Source of the DNA: Chloroflexota bacterium
Lineage (GTDB): Bacteria; Chloroflexota; UBA11872
Assembly: GCA_028873795.1 (NCBI GenBank)
Contig: JAPPNP010000070.1
Span: 26,597-90,596, forward strand
Length of the DNA stretch: 64,000 bases
Reading direction: 5' to 3'
Part shown: one piece after another, positions 47,946 to 56,462 of the stretch
How positions within the stretch are numbered: the first letter of the stretch is position 1
How the letters are laid out: every line of letters starts with the position of its first letter
Program-made: the position numbers and the translations under genes
The notes under the pieces: model-generated
What the model saw: only the letters and a program-made list of their open reading frames with translations
Told to the model about the DNA's origin: nothing
Database searches by the model: none

Positions 47946-48959
47946 TCAGTTGGACCTCCCCAGGAGGCCCCGAGGTCTGGCCAGCAGCAGCACGATCATG
48001 ATGATGAAGGCGACGGCGTGCTTGTAGCTGGGCGTGATCCACTGGGTCGAGACTTCCATGCTCACGCCAATGACCAGCGCGCCGACCAGGGCGCCGTAAG
48101 GATTGCCGATGCCACCCAGGATCACGGCGGCGAACAGCGGAATCAGAAACTCCCAGCCCATGCTCGGAAGCAGCTGCGCCTGAAAGACCGCCAGCAGGAC
48201 GCCGGCGATCGCCGCCAGACCTCCGCCGATGGCCCAGGTCGCCCAAATCACGCGTTCCGTCGGAATCCCGGTCACGCGGGCAAGGTCTGGATTGTCGGCC
48301 GTGGCCCGCATGGCCTTGCCGATCTTCGTGCGGGTGAGCAGCACGTACACCCCCACGACGAGCACGACGGCGAGGCCGGCGATGAAGATGCTGTCGGGCG
48401 GGATTCGGATGTCCATCGGCAGGTGGTAAACCTGCCGCGATTCGCGAGGGAGTTGCAGCTTCTCGCCGGTCCAAATGATCTGGATGAGACCGCGCACGGC
48501 AATGGCCAGTCCGAGCGAGGCCATGGCCATGACCACGGCGTTGACCTGGCGGTTTCTCAGCCGGCGGTAGACGACCACGTCGAGCACAACCGCACCGAGG
48601 GCGACGGCGGCCGCCGCCAGCGGCAGCGCGATGAGCAGCGGATAGCCAAAGGTGAACGGCCCGAATCCCTGCCCTTGGATTCCCACGGCGGCCAGCAGGT
48701 CGGTGACGACGAAGAACGCGACATACGCGCCCATGGCCATGTAGTCGCCGTGCGCGATGTTGGCGAAGTTCAGGTTGCCGTAGATCAGCGTGAGACCGAT
48801 GGCGCCGGTGGCGATGATGGCGCCCAGCACGAAGCCGTTGACGACCAAACCCATCTTCACGAACGGCAGGAACCCAAGGACGAACAGCGCCGCAACGGCG
48901 GCAGCCACGGCGTATCCCGGCGACCACGTCGCGCGAAGTCTCTGGACGGCGGCGCGCAA
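47946..48959 (-). CDS. livH: Branched-chain amino acid-type ABC permease LivH
   Basis: Second permease subunit. Conserved segments: GAIIATGAIGLTLIYGNLNF and NIAHGDYMAMGAYVAFFVV near 55-85, MRATADNPDLARVTGIPTER near 230, and AVILGGIGNPYGALVGALVI near 285. Multiple transmembrane helices. The start is uncertain: the frame runs to 49085 but residues beyond about 48985 are translated intergenic repeat (GWIPAFAGMT), so I prefer the TTG at 48959 (about 337 residues); ATG 49022 inside the repeat is the nearest ATG. livM follows after 64 bp. Confidence 0.85.
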   Translation of the reverse strand: MRAAVQRLRATWSPGYAVAAAVAALFVLGFLPFVKMGLVVNGFVLGAIIATGAIGLTLIYGNLNFANIAHGDYMAMGAYVAFFVVTDLLAAVGIQGQGFGPFTFGYPLLIALPLAAAAVALGAVVLDVVVYRRLRNRQVNAVVMAMASLGLAIAVRGLIQIIWTGEKLQLPRESRQVYHLPMDIRIPPDSIFIAGLAVVLVVGVYVLLTRTKIGKAMRATADNPDLARVTGIPTERVIWATWAIGGGLAAIAGVLLAVFQAQLLPSMGWEFLIPLFAAVILGGIGNPYGALVGALVIGVSMEVSTQWITPSYKHAVAFIIMIVLLLARPRGLLGRSN

Positions 48960-48969
48960 GGCCCTCAGT

Positions 48970-49161
48970 CCACGTCCGACTCCCTCTCCCTTGGGGAGGC
49001 CTTTGCCAAACCCACGCGTCATTCCCGCGAAGGCGGGAATCCACCCCTGCGTCACCTCCCGCGCCGCCACGAGGTCACCCGCCACCCCCGCGTTATCTGA
49101 GCCCGGCGAGCAATCTCACACGTCCACCCTCGGCCACGTCCGACTCCCTCTCCCTTGGGGA
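48970..49161. repeat. Repeat cluster between livF and livH
   Basis: The 28-mer starting CCACGTCCGACTCCCTCTCC occurs at 48970-48997 and again at 49134-49161, where it continues into the hairpin CCCTTGGGGAGAGGGTCGGG. Between them lie GAGGCCTTTGCC (as in the MITE ends) and a family B hairpin at 49020-49046. Confidence 0.75.
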
Positions 49162-49241
49162 GAGGGTCGGGGTGAGGGGACCCGCCCGTCACTCCAACAC
49201 CGTCCATGACCGACCGTGAGGGTGACCCAGCGCGCATGCGC

Positions 49242-49946
49242 TCACCCACCCAGGTACAGGCGGGCCACTTCGGGATTGTCCAAGAGCGCCGGCCCTCGGT
49301 CCTCCAGCCGGTTTTCGCCGCCGGATAGCACGTAGCCTCGGTCGGACAGCCGCAGCGCCTCGCGGGCCTGCTGCTCGACCAGGAGCAAGGCCACCCCGGT
49401 CGCGTTGATATCCCGAATGCGCTCGAACACGAGGCCCATGATCGCGGGCGACAGCCCCGCCGACGGCTCATCGAGCAGCAGCAGCACGGGGTCCAGCATC
49501 AGGGCGCGGGCCAGCGCCAGCATCTGGCGCTGGCCGCCGGAAAGGCTGCCGGCCCGAGCCGTCGGGCGGCGCGCCAGATCGGGGAATAGGCCGAACATCT
49601 CGTCGATGCGCGCCCGACCGTCATCGCCGCGGATGAACGCGCCCATCTCCAGGTTCTCGCGAATGCTGAGGGACGGAAAAACGTTGGCGGACTGCGGCAC
49701 GTAGCAGAGTCCCGTCCGCACGACCCGCTCCGGGGGGTACGCGGTGATGTCGGCGCCGCGGAAGGTGACGCTGCCGGTCCGCACCTGGACCAGCCCCACC
49801 ACTGACTTCATGAACGTGGACTTGCCGCAGCCGTTGGGGCCGATGATGGTCACGATTTCCCCCTCGTTCACGACCAGGGAGACGCCGTGCAGGATCTGGG
49901 TTTCGCCATAGCCCGCCACGATGTCGCGGGCCTCAAGCAGCGCCAC
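49242..49946 (-). CDS. livF: Branched-chain amino acid-type ABC ATPase LivF
   Basis: 234 residues from a GTG at 49946 preceded by GGAGG at suitable spacing; it overlaps the livG end by 14 nt. Walker A GPNGCGKSTFMKSVVGL near 35, Q-loop YVPQSANVFPSLSIRENL, signature LSGGQRQMLALARALM near 138, Walker B LLLLDEPSAGLSP, and the LivF-type VEQQAREALRLSDRGYVL. Partner of LivG. Confidence 0.92.
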   Translation of the reverse strand: MALLEARDIVAGYGETQILHGVSLVVNEGEIVTIIGPNGCGKSTFMKSVVGLVQVRTGSVTFRGADITAYPPERVVRTGLCYVPQSANVFPSLSIRENLEMGAFIRGDDGRARIDEMFGLFPDLARRPTARAGSLSGGQRQMLALARALMLDPVLLLLDEPSAGLSPAIMGLVFERIRDINATGVALLLVEQQAREALRLSDRGYVLSGGENRLEDRGPALLDNPEVARLYLGG

Positions 49947-50721
49947 CGACCATGCCTCCCAGATATGCCTCCAGGACCCCTGAATCACGCTGGATTTGCC
50001 GCGGCGATCCCTGGGCGATGACCGCGCCGTCAGCCATGACGATGACCGGATTGCAAAGGCGCGTGACGAGGTCCATGTCGTGCTCGATGAGCAGAAAGGT
50101 GACTCCCCGCTCGGCGGCGGCCCGTTGGATGTTGTCGGCCAGCGAGTTGAGGAGGGTGCGGTTGACGCCGGCGCCCGGCTCGTCCAGCAGCACCAGCCGC
50201 GGCTCGGCCATGAGGGTGCGCGCCAGCTCCAGCAGCTTCTTTTGGCCGGTGGAAAGATTGCCGGCGTATTCGTCGGCCAGGTGCACGAGATTGACGAATT
50301 CCAGCACCTCCAGGGCCTTGGCCTCGATGCGGCGCTCCTCGTGGGCCACGGTCCATGGGGTGAGCCAGGCGGCCCACAGGCACTCGCCGCGCTGATTCGC
50401 CGGCACCACCGCCAAGTTCTCGAGCACCGTCAAGCGCTGAAACTCTCGCGGGATCTGAAACGTGCGCACGATGCCGCGGGCGAAGGTCTGATGCGGCTGC
50501 AGCCGACTGATGTCGCGACCGTTGCAGAGAATTCGACCGCTCGTGAGCGGCAGCGCCCCGGAAATCAGATTGAAGAGCGTGGTCTTGCCCGCGCCGTTGG
50601 GACCAATGAGGCCGGTGATGGCGCCGGGCATCACGTCGAACGAGCAGTGGTCGACCGCACGCACGCCGCCAAAGTCCTTCACCACGTCACGGACCTGCAG
50701 CAGGGGGGTGGGTGCGGTCAC
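49933..50721 (-). CDS. livG: Branched-chain amino acid-type ABC ATPase LivG
   Basis: 262 residues. Walker A GPNGAGKTTLFNLISG near 40, RTFQIPREFQRLTVLENLAV near 85, the LivG-type signature LSTGQKKLLELARTLM near 155, Walker B LVLLDEPGAGVN and H-loop LLIEHDMDLVTRLC. First gene of the livG-livF-livH-livM operon, divergent from the NCS2 permease gene (284-bp gap with no clear gene). Confidence 0.92.
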   Translation of the reverse strand: MTAPTPLLQVRDVVKDFGGVRAVDHCSFDVMPGAITGLIGPNGAGKTTLFNLISGALPLTSGRILCNGRDISRLQPHQTFARGIVRTFQIPREFQRLTVLENLAVVPANQRGECLWAAWLTPWTVAHEERRIEAKALEVLEFVNLVHLADEYAGNLSTGQKKLLELARTLMAEPRLVLLDEPGAGVNRTLLNSLADNIQRAAAERGVTFLLIEHDMDLVTRLCNPVIVMADGAVIAQGSPRQIQRDSGVLEAYLGGMVGGAA

Positions 50722-51005
50722 GCGGGCTCCAGCGCGCGGTTGCTGCGGTGAGATATACGCCAGGGCATCACGGACGGCAACCTTTCAAGGCCCGCGAAGC
50801 CGGATCCGTCGCCGCAGGGTGCACGTTCGGATGTGTCGAAAGCACTCATGCAGCGGCCAACGGGTGTGATTGGACCTTGACGTGAGAGACAGCCTCGGGG
50901 ACATGGTCCACGATATATTGCTGCGCGATCGAACCGTGCCAACCGCGGACCTTCGGACAGCGTGTACCGCGGTCGGCCGCTAGCAGGCGAATAGCAGGTC
51001 TGATT

Positions 51006-52745
51006 TTGGCCGCAGCCGGCGCCGACGAGCGCATTCGGTACGAGCCTGACGAGCGGTGTCCGCCGTTGGTGGCCATTGGCGTCGGCGTTCAAGGTGTATT
51101 GCTCGCGCTGGCCCCGCTCGTGGTGGTCGCCGCCGTCAGTGGCGTCGCGGCCGGCCAAGACGAGGATCAGCTGACCTGGACCCTGGTCGCTGCCCTGATC
51201 GTCGGCGGAATCGTCACCATCCTCCAGGCGGCGCGGTTTGGGCGTGTGGGCCTGGGTCACGTGATGATCATGGGGGTCACGCCCAACTACATTGCAGTCT
51301 CGGTGCTGGCGCTGGCGGAGGGCGGGCCGTCCACGCTGGCGAGCCTCTTGGTGCTTTCGTCGGTGTTCTACTTTGCCGTGGCGGCTTGGCTCCCGCTGCT
51401 GCGCCGCGTCATCACGCCCGCCGTAACCGGCACGGTGCTGATGCTCATCGCGGTCACCCTGTTGCCAATCGCGTGGGATCGGCTGCAGGAGGTTCCGGAC
51501 GGCGCCGCGGCAATCGCCGGGCCGGGCGTCGCCGCCGTCACGTTGATAACCACCACGATCCTGGCCCTGCGCGGACCTCGGAAGTGGCGGGTCTGGTCGC
51601 CGTTGATGGGCATTGGAGCCGGGTGCGTCGCCGCGGTGCTGACCGGCCTCTATGATCCGGCGCGCGTAGTCGACGCCCCCTGGTTTGGGATTCCCCGGGG
51701 CGGGTTTCCCGGACTGGATCTCACGCCGACGGCGGGATTCTGGGCGCTGTTGCCGATGTTCCTGGTGGTGACCGGCGTCCAGGCGATCAAGGCCGTGGGC
51801 GACGGCGTGGTCGTGCAACAGGTCGCCTGGCGACGGCCGCGGTCCACCGACTTCCGTCTGATTCAGGGGACGATCTACGCCAGCGCGCTAGGCACGCTCA
51901 TCGCGGGATTGGCAGGCACACCGCCCGCGGCCGCGTTCTCGGCGTCGACGGTCTCGCTGGTGAGCTTCACCGGGGTCGCGGCGCGCCGCGTCGCCTATGT
52001 CATGGGGATCGGCCTCGTCGTGCTCGCCCTGTTGCCCAAGCTGACGGGCCTGATGCTCACCATTCCCAATCCGGTGATGGGAGCGTTTCTCTTGATCGCC
52101 GTTGGCCTGCTGTTTGTCGAAGGCGTGCGGACGGTCGCGCGGGCGGGACTGGACGCGCCGACCACGCTGGTGGTGAGCCTGGCGTTTGCGCTGGGCGTGG
52201 GTTTCGAGCAGTTCAACGTGTTCGAAGGCGTCGTCTCCAGCCCCTGGAGCTCGCTGCTCGGCAACGGCATCACCGTCGGCGCCGCAACCGCGATCGGCCT
52301 CACCCTGTTTCTCGAGTTCACGAAGCCCAGGCGCCGGCGCTTCGAGGGGCGGCTCGACATGGCCGATCTGCCGCGACTCGACGCCTATCTGCAGGAGACG
52401 GCCGCGACGATGCGCTGGGACGCCGCATCGACCGAGCGGTTGCGCTCCGCCGGCGAGGAGACGCTCTCGAGCCTGATCCACCCGGCCGACAATCCCGGCG
52501 AGGGCAAGCCGAAGCGACTGGTCGTCACGACGAGTCCCGATGACCGGGCCGTCGAGCTGGAGTTCGTGGCCGCGCTCGAAAACGAAAACCTGGGCGATCG
52601 CCTGGCGTTGCTCGCCGACGAACGCGAGGCGCCGGACGAGCGGAATCTCTCGTTCCGCCTGCTGCGCCACTACGCCGCATCGGTCCGCCACCAGCAATAT
52701 CACAACGTGGACATCGTGACGGTTCGCGTCGAAGGCTCGACGTAG
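51006..52745 (+). CDS. NCS2-family nucleobase permease with a soluble C-terminal domain
   Basis: 579 residues from a TTG at 51006. Residues ~20-440 form the transporter with 12 or more hydrophobic segments and NCS2-like motifs VVTGVQAIKAVGDGVVVQQV near 258 and GTPPAAAFSASTVSLVSFTG near 303. Family substrates are xanthine, uric acid or uracil. Residues ~445-579 are soluble, start AYLQETAATMRWDAASTERL, then RSAGEETLSSLIHPADNPGE and RAVELEFVAALENENLGDRL, a layout resembling a GHKL/RsbW-like ATPase fold. That assignment is tentative. Standalone gene. Confidence 0.75.
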   Translation: MAAAGADERIRYEPDERCPPLVAIGVGVQGVLLALAPLVVVAAVSGVAAGQDEDQLTWTLVAALIVGGIVTILQAARFGRVGLGHVMIMGVTPNYIAVSVLALAEGGPSTLASLLVLSSVFYFAVAAWLPLLRRVITPAVTGTVLMLIAVTLLPIAWDRLQEVPDGAAAIAGPGVAAVTLITTTILALRGPRKWRVWSPLMGIGAGCVAAVLTGLYDPARVVDAPWFGIPRGGFPGLDLTPTAGFWALLPMFLVVTGVQAIKAVGDGVVVQQVAWRRPRSTDFRLIQGTIYASALGTLIAGLAGTPPAAAFSASTVSLVSFTGVAARRVAYVMGIGLVVLALLPKLTGLMLTIPNPVMGAFLLIAVGLLFVEGVRTVARAGLDAPTTLVVSLAFALGVGFEQFNVFEGVVSSPWSSLLGNGITVGAATAIGLTLFLEFTKPRRRRFEGRLDMADLPRLDAYLQETAATMRWDAASTERLRSAGEETLSSLIHPADNPGEGKPKRLVVTTSPDDRAVELEFVAALENENLGDRLALLADEREAPDERNLSFRLLRHYAASVRHQQYHNVDIVTVRVEGST

Positions 52746-52839
52746 ACCTCGAGGTTCGCTGCGGCGCCCCGCTCAGAGCGCTCGGCTCTCCGCGTTCCGT
52801 ACGCTTGGCCCAGGCCGCCCGGAGCCGCGGATCGCGGGG

Positions 52840-53748
52840 TCAATCGCCGGAGACGTCCGCCAGAAACTCGCGCACGGCCTGGGCGCACGCCTGCGGCTGT
52901 TCCAACTGAAGGAAATGCGTCGTTTCGGGCAGAAAGTCGTAGTCGACCGTGAGCACGTGGCTGAGATCGAAGGTCGGCAGATAGGAGTACGGCAAGGTCG
53001 GGTCGGCGCCAATCACCTTGACCGGGCACTCCAGCGAGTCAAAGTCCACCAGCACGGCGAACGCGCTGGCGTAGTCGATGATTTGCGCTTCGTATTCGCG
53101 CGGGCACCGCAGCTCGAATCCCTCGCCGTCGGGAGGCTTGCGCAGCGTGGCGCGCGCCACCAGATCGAACACGCCCGGGACGCTGCGATAGTAGGTCGGA
53201 ATAAAGCTGAGAAGATCGGCGAGCTGGTCCGTGCTCGTGAACCGCTCGGTGCGCCGGCGGGCCGCGGCGGCCGTGCGCATGGCCGCCGCGTCAAAGTCCT
53301 CGTAGCTCCTGCCGGGCTTGCAGATCGGCGGATCAAACAGGACCAGACCGTCGAACTCACCGCCGCTGGTGGGCGAGAGCAGCGTCGTCAGCGCCGAAAA
53401 CGAGTGAAAGACCCCGACCTTCGGCTTGCTGCCGAAGTGCCGATCGATCGCCTGCATGATCCGGTCATGGTCGAGGACCAGCGTCGGCACATTGTGGTGC
53501 TCCAGCGCCGTGACCGTGTTCCAGCCATGGTTGCGCAGGTCGAAGACGATCAGATCGAAATCAACGGCCAGGAGCGACCAGAACGGGTAGTAGAGGTCGA
53601 TGGCCAGACCGTTGCCGTGGCTCAGCACGAGTCGCGGGCCTTCCGGATTCCCATGACGACGCAGCGTGACCACGGTGTCGTCATCCACCCGCACTTCGTG
53701 AATCGAGAGCGGCTCGGGCACCTCCCACACGGTTTCGTCGGTCGTCAT
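52840..53748 (-). CDS. Alpha/beta hydrolase in the PKS-associated operon
   Basis: 302 residues from an ATG at 53748 overlapping the PPTase stop (ATGA). Features: oxyanion region RLVLSHGNGLAIDLYYPFWS near 44, FDLRNHGWNTVTALEHHN near 70, Ser nucleophile in VGVFHSFSALTTLL near 115, and C-terminal ETTHFLQLEQPQACAQAV with the His. A Ser hydrolase of uncertain substrate. Coupling to the PPTase gene suggests it serves the polyketide pathway, for example as thioesterase or acyl hydrolase, an inference from context. Confidence 0.78.
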   Translation of the reverse strand: MTTDETVWEVPEPLSIHEVRVDDDTVVTLRRHGNPEGPRLVLSHGNGLAIDLYYPFWSLLAVDFDLIVFDLRNHGWNTVTALEHHNVPTLVLDHDRIMQAIDRHFGSKPKVGVFHSFSALTTLLSPTSGGEFDGLVLFDPPICKPGRSYEDFDAAAMRTAAAARRRTERFTSTDQLADLLSFIPTYYRSVPGVFDLVARATLRKPPDGEGFELRCPREYEAQIIDYASAFAVLVDFDSLECPVKVIGADPTLPYSYLPTFDLSHVLTVDYDFLPETTHFLQLEQPQACAQAVREFLADVSGD

Positions 53749-54506
53749 AGGTTCGCCGGCGTTCCCGGCGCGCGGCCATTGCCGCGGCTGACTCTGGGCG
53801 CCGCGCAAAGTTCATGGGCGACGGCGGCGGCGAATTGCTCGTTACCCAAATCATCCAACCGCCACCGGACGCCCGGAATTTCGGGCGATTGCAACGTGGA
53901 CTGGGTCGTGCCGCCGAGCATGGCCGGCGGGATTTGCACGCGGGACGGATCCAAGGCCATGCCCATCCCCTGGGCTTTGATTAGCGCTTCCTTCATCGTC
54001 CAGAGCTTGAAGAATAGATGTGTCCGCGTATCGCCGTGGGTGCGGGCGAGCAGCGCTTGCTCCTGCTCGCCAAGCACAGTCTCCACCAAGAGGTCGAGAT
54101 TGCGGTGGGCGACGCGCTCTTCGATATCTACCCCCAGCCGGCCGGCCGGTGCGAACGCGATCAACCCATGGTCGCCGCTGTGGCTCACGTTAAAGCTGTC
54201 GGGGACCGGCAAGCCGTTAACCGTGGCGAACGGCTTGCCGTGCCGGGATGTCTCAAATCCCAACTGCCCGTTCTCGCACCCGAGCCGGCGACAGAGAATG
54301 GCGCGCAGGGCCGCGCGGCACAAGCTAAACCGCCGCCGCGGACCGGCAAACTGGAAGCGTCGCCACCGGCTGTGCTCCGACCCATCCAGCCACCCCATCG
54401 CCTTGGCCTCTCGGGCCGCATCCGGCGTCAGGTCGACGTGGATGACCGTCGCCTCGCCAACCAGCTTGAACGGGCACCACCAGTCTCCGTCTCGCCAGGC
54501 CCCCAT
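53745..54506 (-). CDS. Sfp-type 4'-phosphopantetheinyl transferase
   Basis: 253 residues. Converts apo-ACP to holo-ACP by adding phosphopantetheine to Ser. Motifs: FNVSHSGDHGLIAFAPAGRL near 105, GVDIEERV (Mg-binding acidic residues), and FFKLWTMKEALIKAQGMGM near 165, all hallmarks of the Sfp/AcpT family. It sits 68 bp downstream of a discrete ACP gene and in the same direction as the PKS, so it probably activates both the free ACP and the PKS ACP domain. Confidence 0.93.
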   Translation of the reverse strand: MGAWRDGDWWCPFKLVGEATVIHVDLTPDAAREAKAMGWLDGSEHSRWRRFQFAGPRRRFSLCRAALRAILCRRLGCENGQLGFETSRHGKPFATVNGLPVPDSFNVSHSGDHGLIAFAPAGRLGVDIEERVAHRNLDLLVETVLGEQEQALLARTHGDTRTHLFFKLWTMKEALIKAQGMGMALDPSRVQIPPAMLGGTTQSTLQSPEIPGVRWRLDDLGNEQFAAAVAHELCAAPRVSRGNGRAPGTPANL

Positions 54507-54574
54507 GGTCTAGGCTCGCGTTTCGTGCCGGCTCCCCATGGGCGACAGTATGGCCCCCTCGCGGGAGCGTGAGT

Positions 54575-54820
54575 TTAGGCGGCTTGCCCGTCGATGTACG
54601 CGGCCAGGTCCTTCAGCGTGCTGAAGCCTGCGCAGTCATCGGGCGTGAGCGGGACGTCAAACTCGGCGACGATGACCTTGGCAAACGCCACGAAGTCCAT
54701 TGAGGGAACTCCGGCATCCGAGAGGTTGGCGTTCAAGTCATCCGGAACGGACACGGGCTGTCCGTCAACTTCGAGGTTCTCAGCAACGAGCTTCTGGATG
54801 CGTTCCGCAGTCGACGCCAT
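54575..54820 (-). CDS. Stand-alone acyl carrier protein
   Basis: 81 residues, acidic. The phosphopantetheine Ser is in AGVPSMDFVAFAKVIVAEFD (codon 54701-54703); the usual D-S-L is P-S-M here. N-terminal helix AERIQKLVAENLEVDGQPV and C-terminal FSTLKDLAAYIDG fit the ACP fold. It lies between the Panacea island and the PPTase and is a good candidate to serve the PKS, whose last module lacks its own ACP. Confidence 0.85.
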   Translation of the reverse strand: MASTAERIQKLVAENLEVDGQPVSVPDDLNANLSDAGVPSMDFVAFAKVIVAEFDVPLTPDDCAGFSTLKDLAAYIDGQAA

Positions 54821-54823
54821 GGA

Positions 54824-55111
54824 TCAATCCTGTCCTGGAATCACCAGCTGGGCAAAGGGGCTGCCAGTGTAATGAGCGGGCGGGAGGCGATCAATTCGGC
54901 GGGCAGTCTCAAGGTAGGACACTACCCGCCACTCGCGGACACGGGACAATCTGGTGACCTCGCGGCCAATATCGAGCGGTAGCTTGCCGCAGAGGCAGGC
55001 GGCGTCGCGAAAGGTCTGCCTCCCGTTTCGCGCGCTAGCGCGGACGATCCCGCCAACGGGATCCCAGTTGAACACACTCAAGGGCGGCCTCAAGGAACCG
55101 AAGGGCCGCAC
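54824..55111 (-). CDS. Doubtful 95-aa ORF upstream of the ACP gene
   Basis: An open frame ending 3 nt before the ACP ATG. It contains RLSRVREWRVVSYLETARR-like helices and two Cys, but no recognisable domain. The spacing suggests it could be translated, but it may be decayed sequence at the edge of the island. Between 55112 and 55453 I see no gene. Confidence 0.2.
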   Translation of the reverse strand: MRPFGSLRPPLSVFNWDPVGGIVRASARNGRQTFRDAACLCGKLPLDIGREVTRLSRVREWRVVSYLETARRIDRLPPAHYTGSPFAQLVIPGQD

Positions 55112-55453
55112 GGGGATTGTGGCTAGCGCGGTGGACGTCCCGCCAGACTGTAGCCCAACATGTCATTCAATTTCAGGGCACCATGGGCGCAGAACTTCGA
55201 ACGCACGAGCACGTCGTAAAGCCGAAGGCCGAGCAAGCCGAGACTCTCTAGCCGATGGACGCAGACTCCCGACGCATTTCCGGATTCAAGTGAACAGCCG
55301 TCCAAAGTGCACCGGCCGGTCTATGCAGCCTCGTTCCTTACTTCGCGCCTACGGCCATGGACATGTCAACCAGTCGAGTCCTAAGCGTCGTCAGCGATCT
55401 TGTGTCCGCACGCTCCGAGTTTCTTCGTCTTGCATCTCGTCAAATCGCAGCCT

Positions 55454-55777
55454 CTAAAACAAGTACTTCGCAAGCAGCACTGCCGGACCAATAACGTTGG
55501 TTGTTGCCGTGCCAATGAGAGCCATTAAAACCCTGTCATCCAAAGAGAATTGCACAGGTTCAATGGCATGCAAACTGACGGCACTTCCTACAAATATTAG
55601 CCATAATACAGCAATTCCAATGAACACATTGGCATAGCGATATCGCTCTTTATTCTTGTCATCTTGCTCGTCAGCAGATGCCTTGGCTAGTCGAGCCTCT
55701 TGCTGAGCAAGCTCCTCATCATGTGTCGATGGGGTAACATGAACTAGATCAGCGTATTGACCTTCTATTGTTGAGGC
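55454..55777 (-). CDS. Small coiled-coil, two-TM membrane protein overlapping the Panacea gene
   Basis: A 107-residue open frame, -1 relative to the Panacea gene and overlapping its end. Residues 20-48 are a charged coiled coil (HDEELAQQEARLAKASADEQ), then TM1 NVFIGIAVLWLIFVGSAVSL, a short loop and TM2 with DRVLMALIGTATTNVIGPAV ending KYLF. This ending matches small membrane proteins I recall beside accessory genes in mobile islands. There is no ATG, GTG or TTG before the coiled coil: candidates are ATA at 55768, or a -1 frameshift from the Panacea frame at CAACAATAG. The DNA is clearly less GC-rich than its surroundings. A toxin role is inferred. Confidence 0.6.
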   Translation of the reverse strand, partial: ASTIEGQYADLVHVTPSTHDEELAQQEARLAKASADEQDDKNKERYRYANVFIGIAVLWLIFVGSAVSLHAIEPVQFSLDDRVLMALIGTATTNVIGPAVLLAKYLF

Positions 55778-56211
55778 TCACTCATACGGGCTTGGTATTC
55801 CTTGAGAATTGCATCGTTTGGTATAGAAATACCACGTACTCCGGAGCGATAGCATTTCGCCCAAGCGCCTTTTTCCCAATGGGTAATCGCAACAAGACGA
55901 GCAGTGCTCTTCGAGAGTTGGTCAACAGCCGCATCGAGCAAATCAGACTCCGTTCCTTCTTCGATACTCGGGACTGAACCAAATATATCTTGAACAGGAT
56001 CCGCGCCGAATGTCTTTACTTCGTGGTATAGACTCGGGTGTACGGGCCCGTATTCCCAAGCTTCAAAGACACCAAATACTAAGGGGTCACCATGCAGTCC
56101 CAAGTGGTACATATGGGCAATATATAATAGCTTCTGCATTGCCAAGTTGGAAAGTTGCCAATTAGAGTGTTCGCCCATTCTCTTTCCAGCGGCGAGCGCG
56201 TCTACAGTCAT
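55765..56211 (-). CDS. Panacea (DUF4065)-domain protein, candidate antitoxin
   Basis: 148 residues from the ATG at 56211, with AGGAG 7 nt upstream. It matches the Panacea/SocA-like fold: LSNLAMQKLLYIAHMYHLGL near 22, VFGVFEAWEYGPVHPSLYHE near 45 and a C-terminal helix set with ARLVAITHWEKGAWAKCYRS. Panacea proteins are antitoxins in many toxin-antitoxin pairs and SocA is a ClpXP adaptor, so either role fits. Codons are AT-rich unlike the flanking PKS and ACP genes, indicating recent transfer. A strong promoter precedes it. Confidence 0.85.
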   Translation of the reverse strand: MTVDALAAGKRMGEHSNWQLSNLAMQKLLYIAHMYHLGLHGDPLVFGVFEAWEYGPVHPSLYHEVKTFGADPVQDIFGSVPSIEEGTESDLLDAAVDQLSKSTARLVAITHWEKGAWAKCYRSGVRGISIPNDAILKEYQARMSEPQQ

Positions 56212-56249
56212 TCGCAACTCCTAGACGATATCATGGCTCCTACTGGTAC

Positions 56250-56278
56250 ATTTTATAAGTATATGTGGTCTTTGTCAA
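56250..56278 (-). promoter_or_regulatory. Sigma70-type promoter of the Panacea gene
   Basis: On the minus strand, -35 TTGACA (56278-56273), a 17-nt spacer and -10 TAAAAT (56255-56250). It is the best sigma70 match seen in the window and lies 38 bp upstream of the ATG at 56211. Confidence 0.75.
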
Positions 56279-56462
56279 GCTCCATCTACATTACAACGTA
56301 GGCATAACCGGCGGTCACAAGAGGAAAAGGGCAAGGATTACCTCACGCTGGTCGGCGCCGGCACAGGCGATAAATCGAAGGTTCGGCGGGGCTGACGGCC
56401 TGTAGGTGACCCACGTAGTGCAGCGGTTGGTTTGCCCTTGGAGCCAAGAGTCGTTGGGTCGC
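56279..56462. other. Gap between the PKS end and the Panacea promoter
   Basis: 184 bp; base composition changes from AT-rich at 56280-56330 to GC-rich by 56400. No DH-domain continuation of the PKS is visible in any minus frame, and no inverted or target-site repeat stands out. Confidence 0.4.

Noticed and set aside
54954..55457. A 167-codon plus-strand gene
   Set aside because: Arg/Ser-rich, no domain, no ribosome binding site, and crosses the border of the island.
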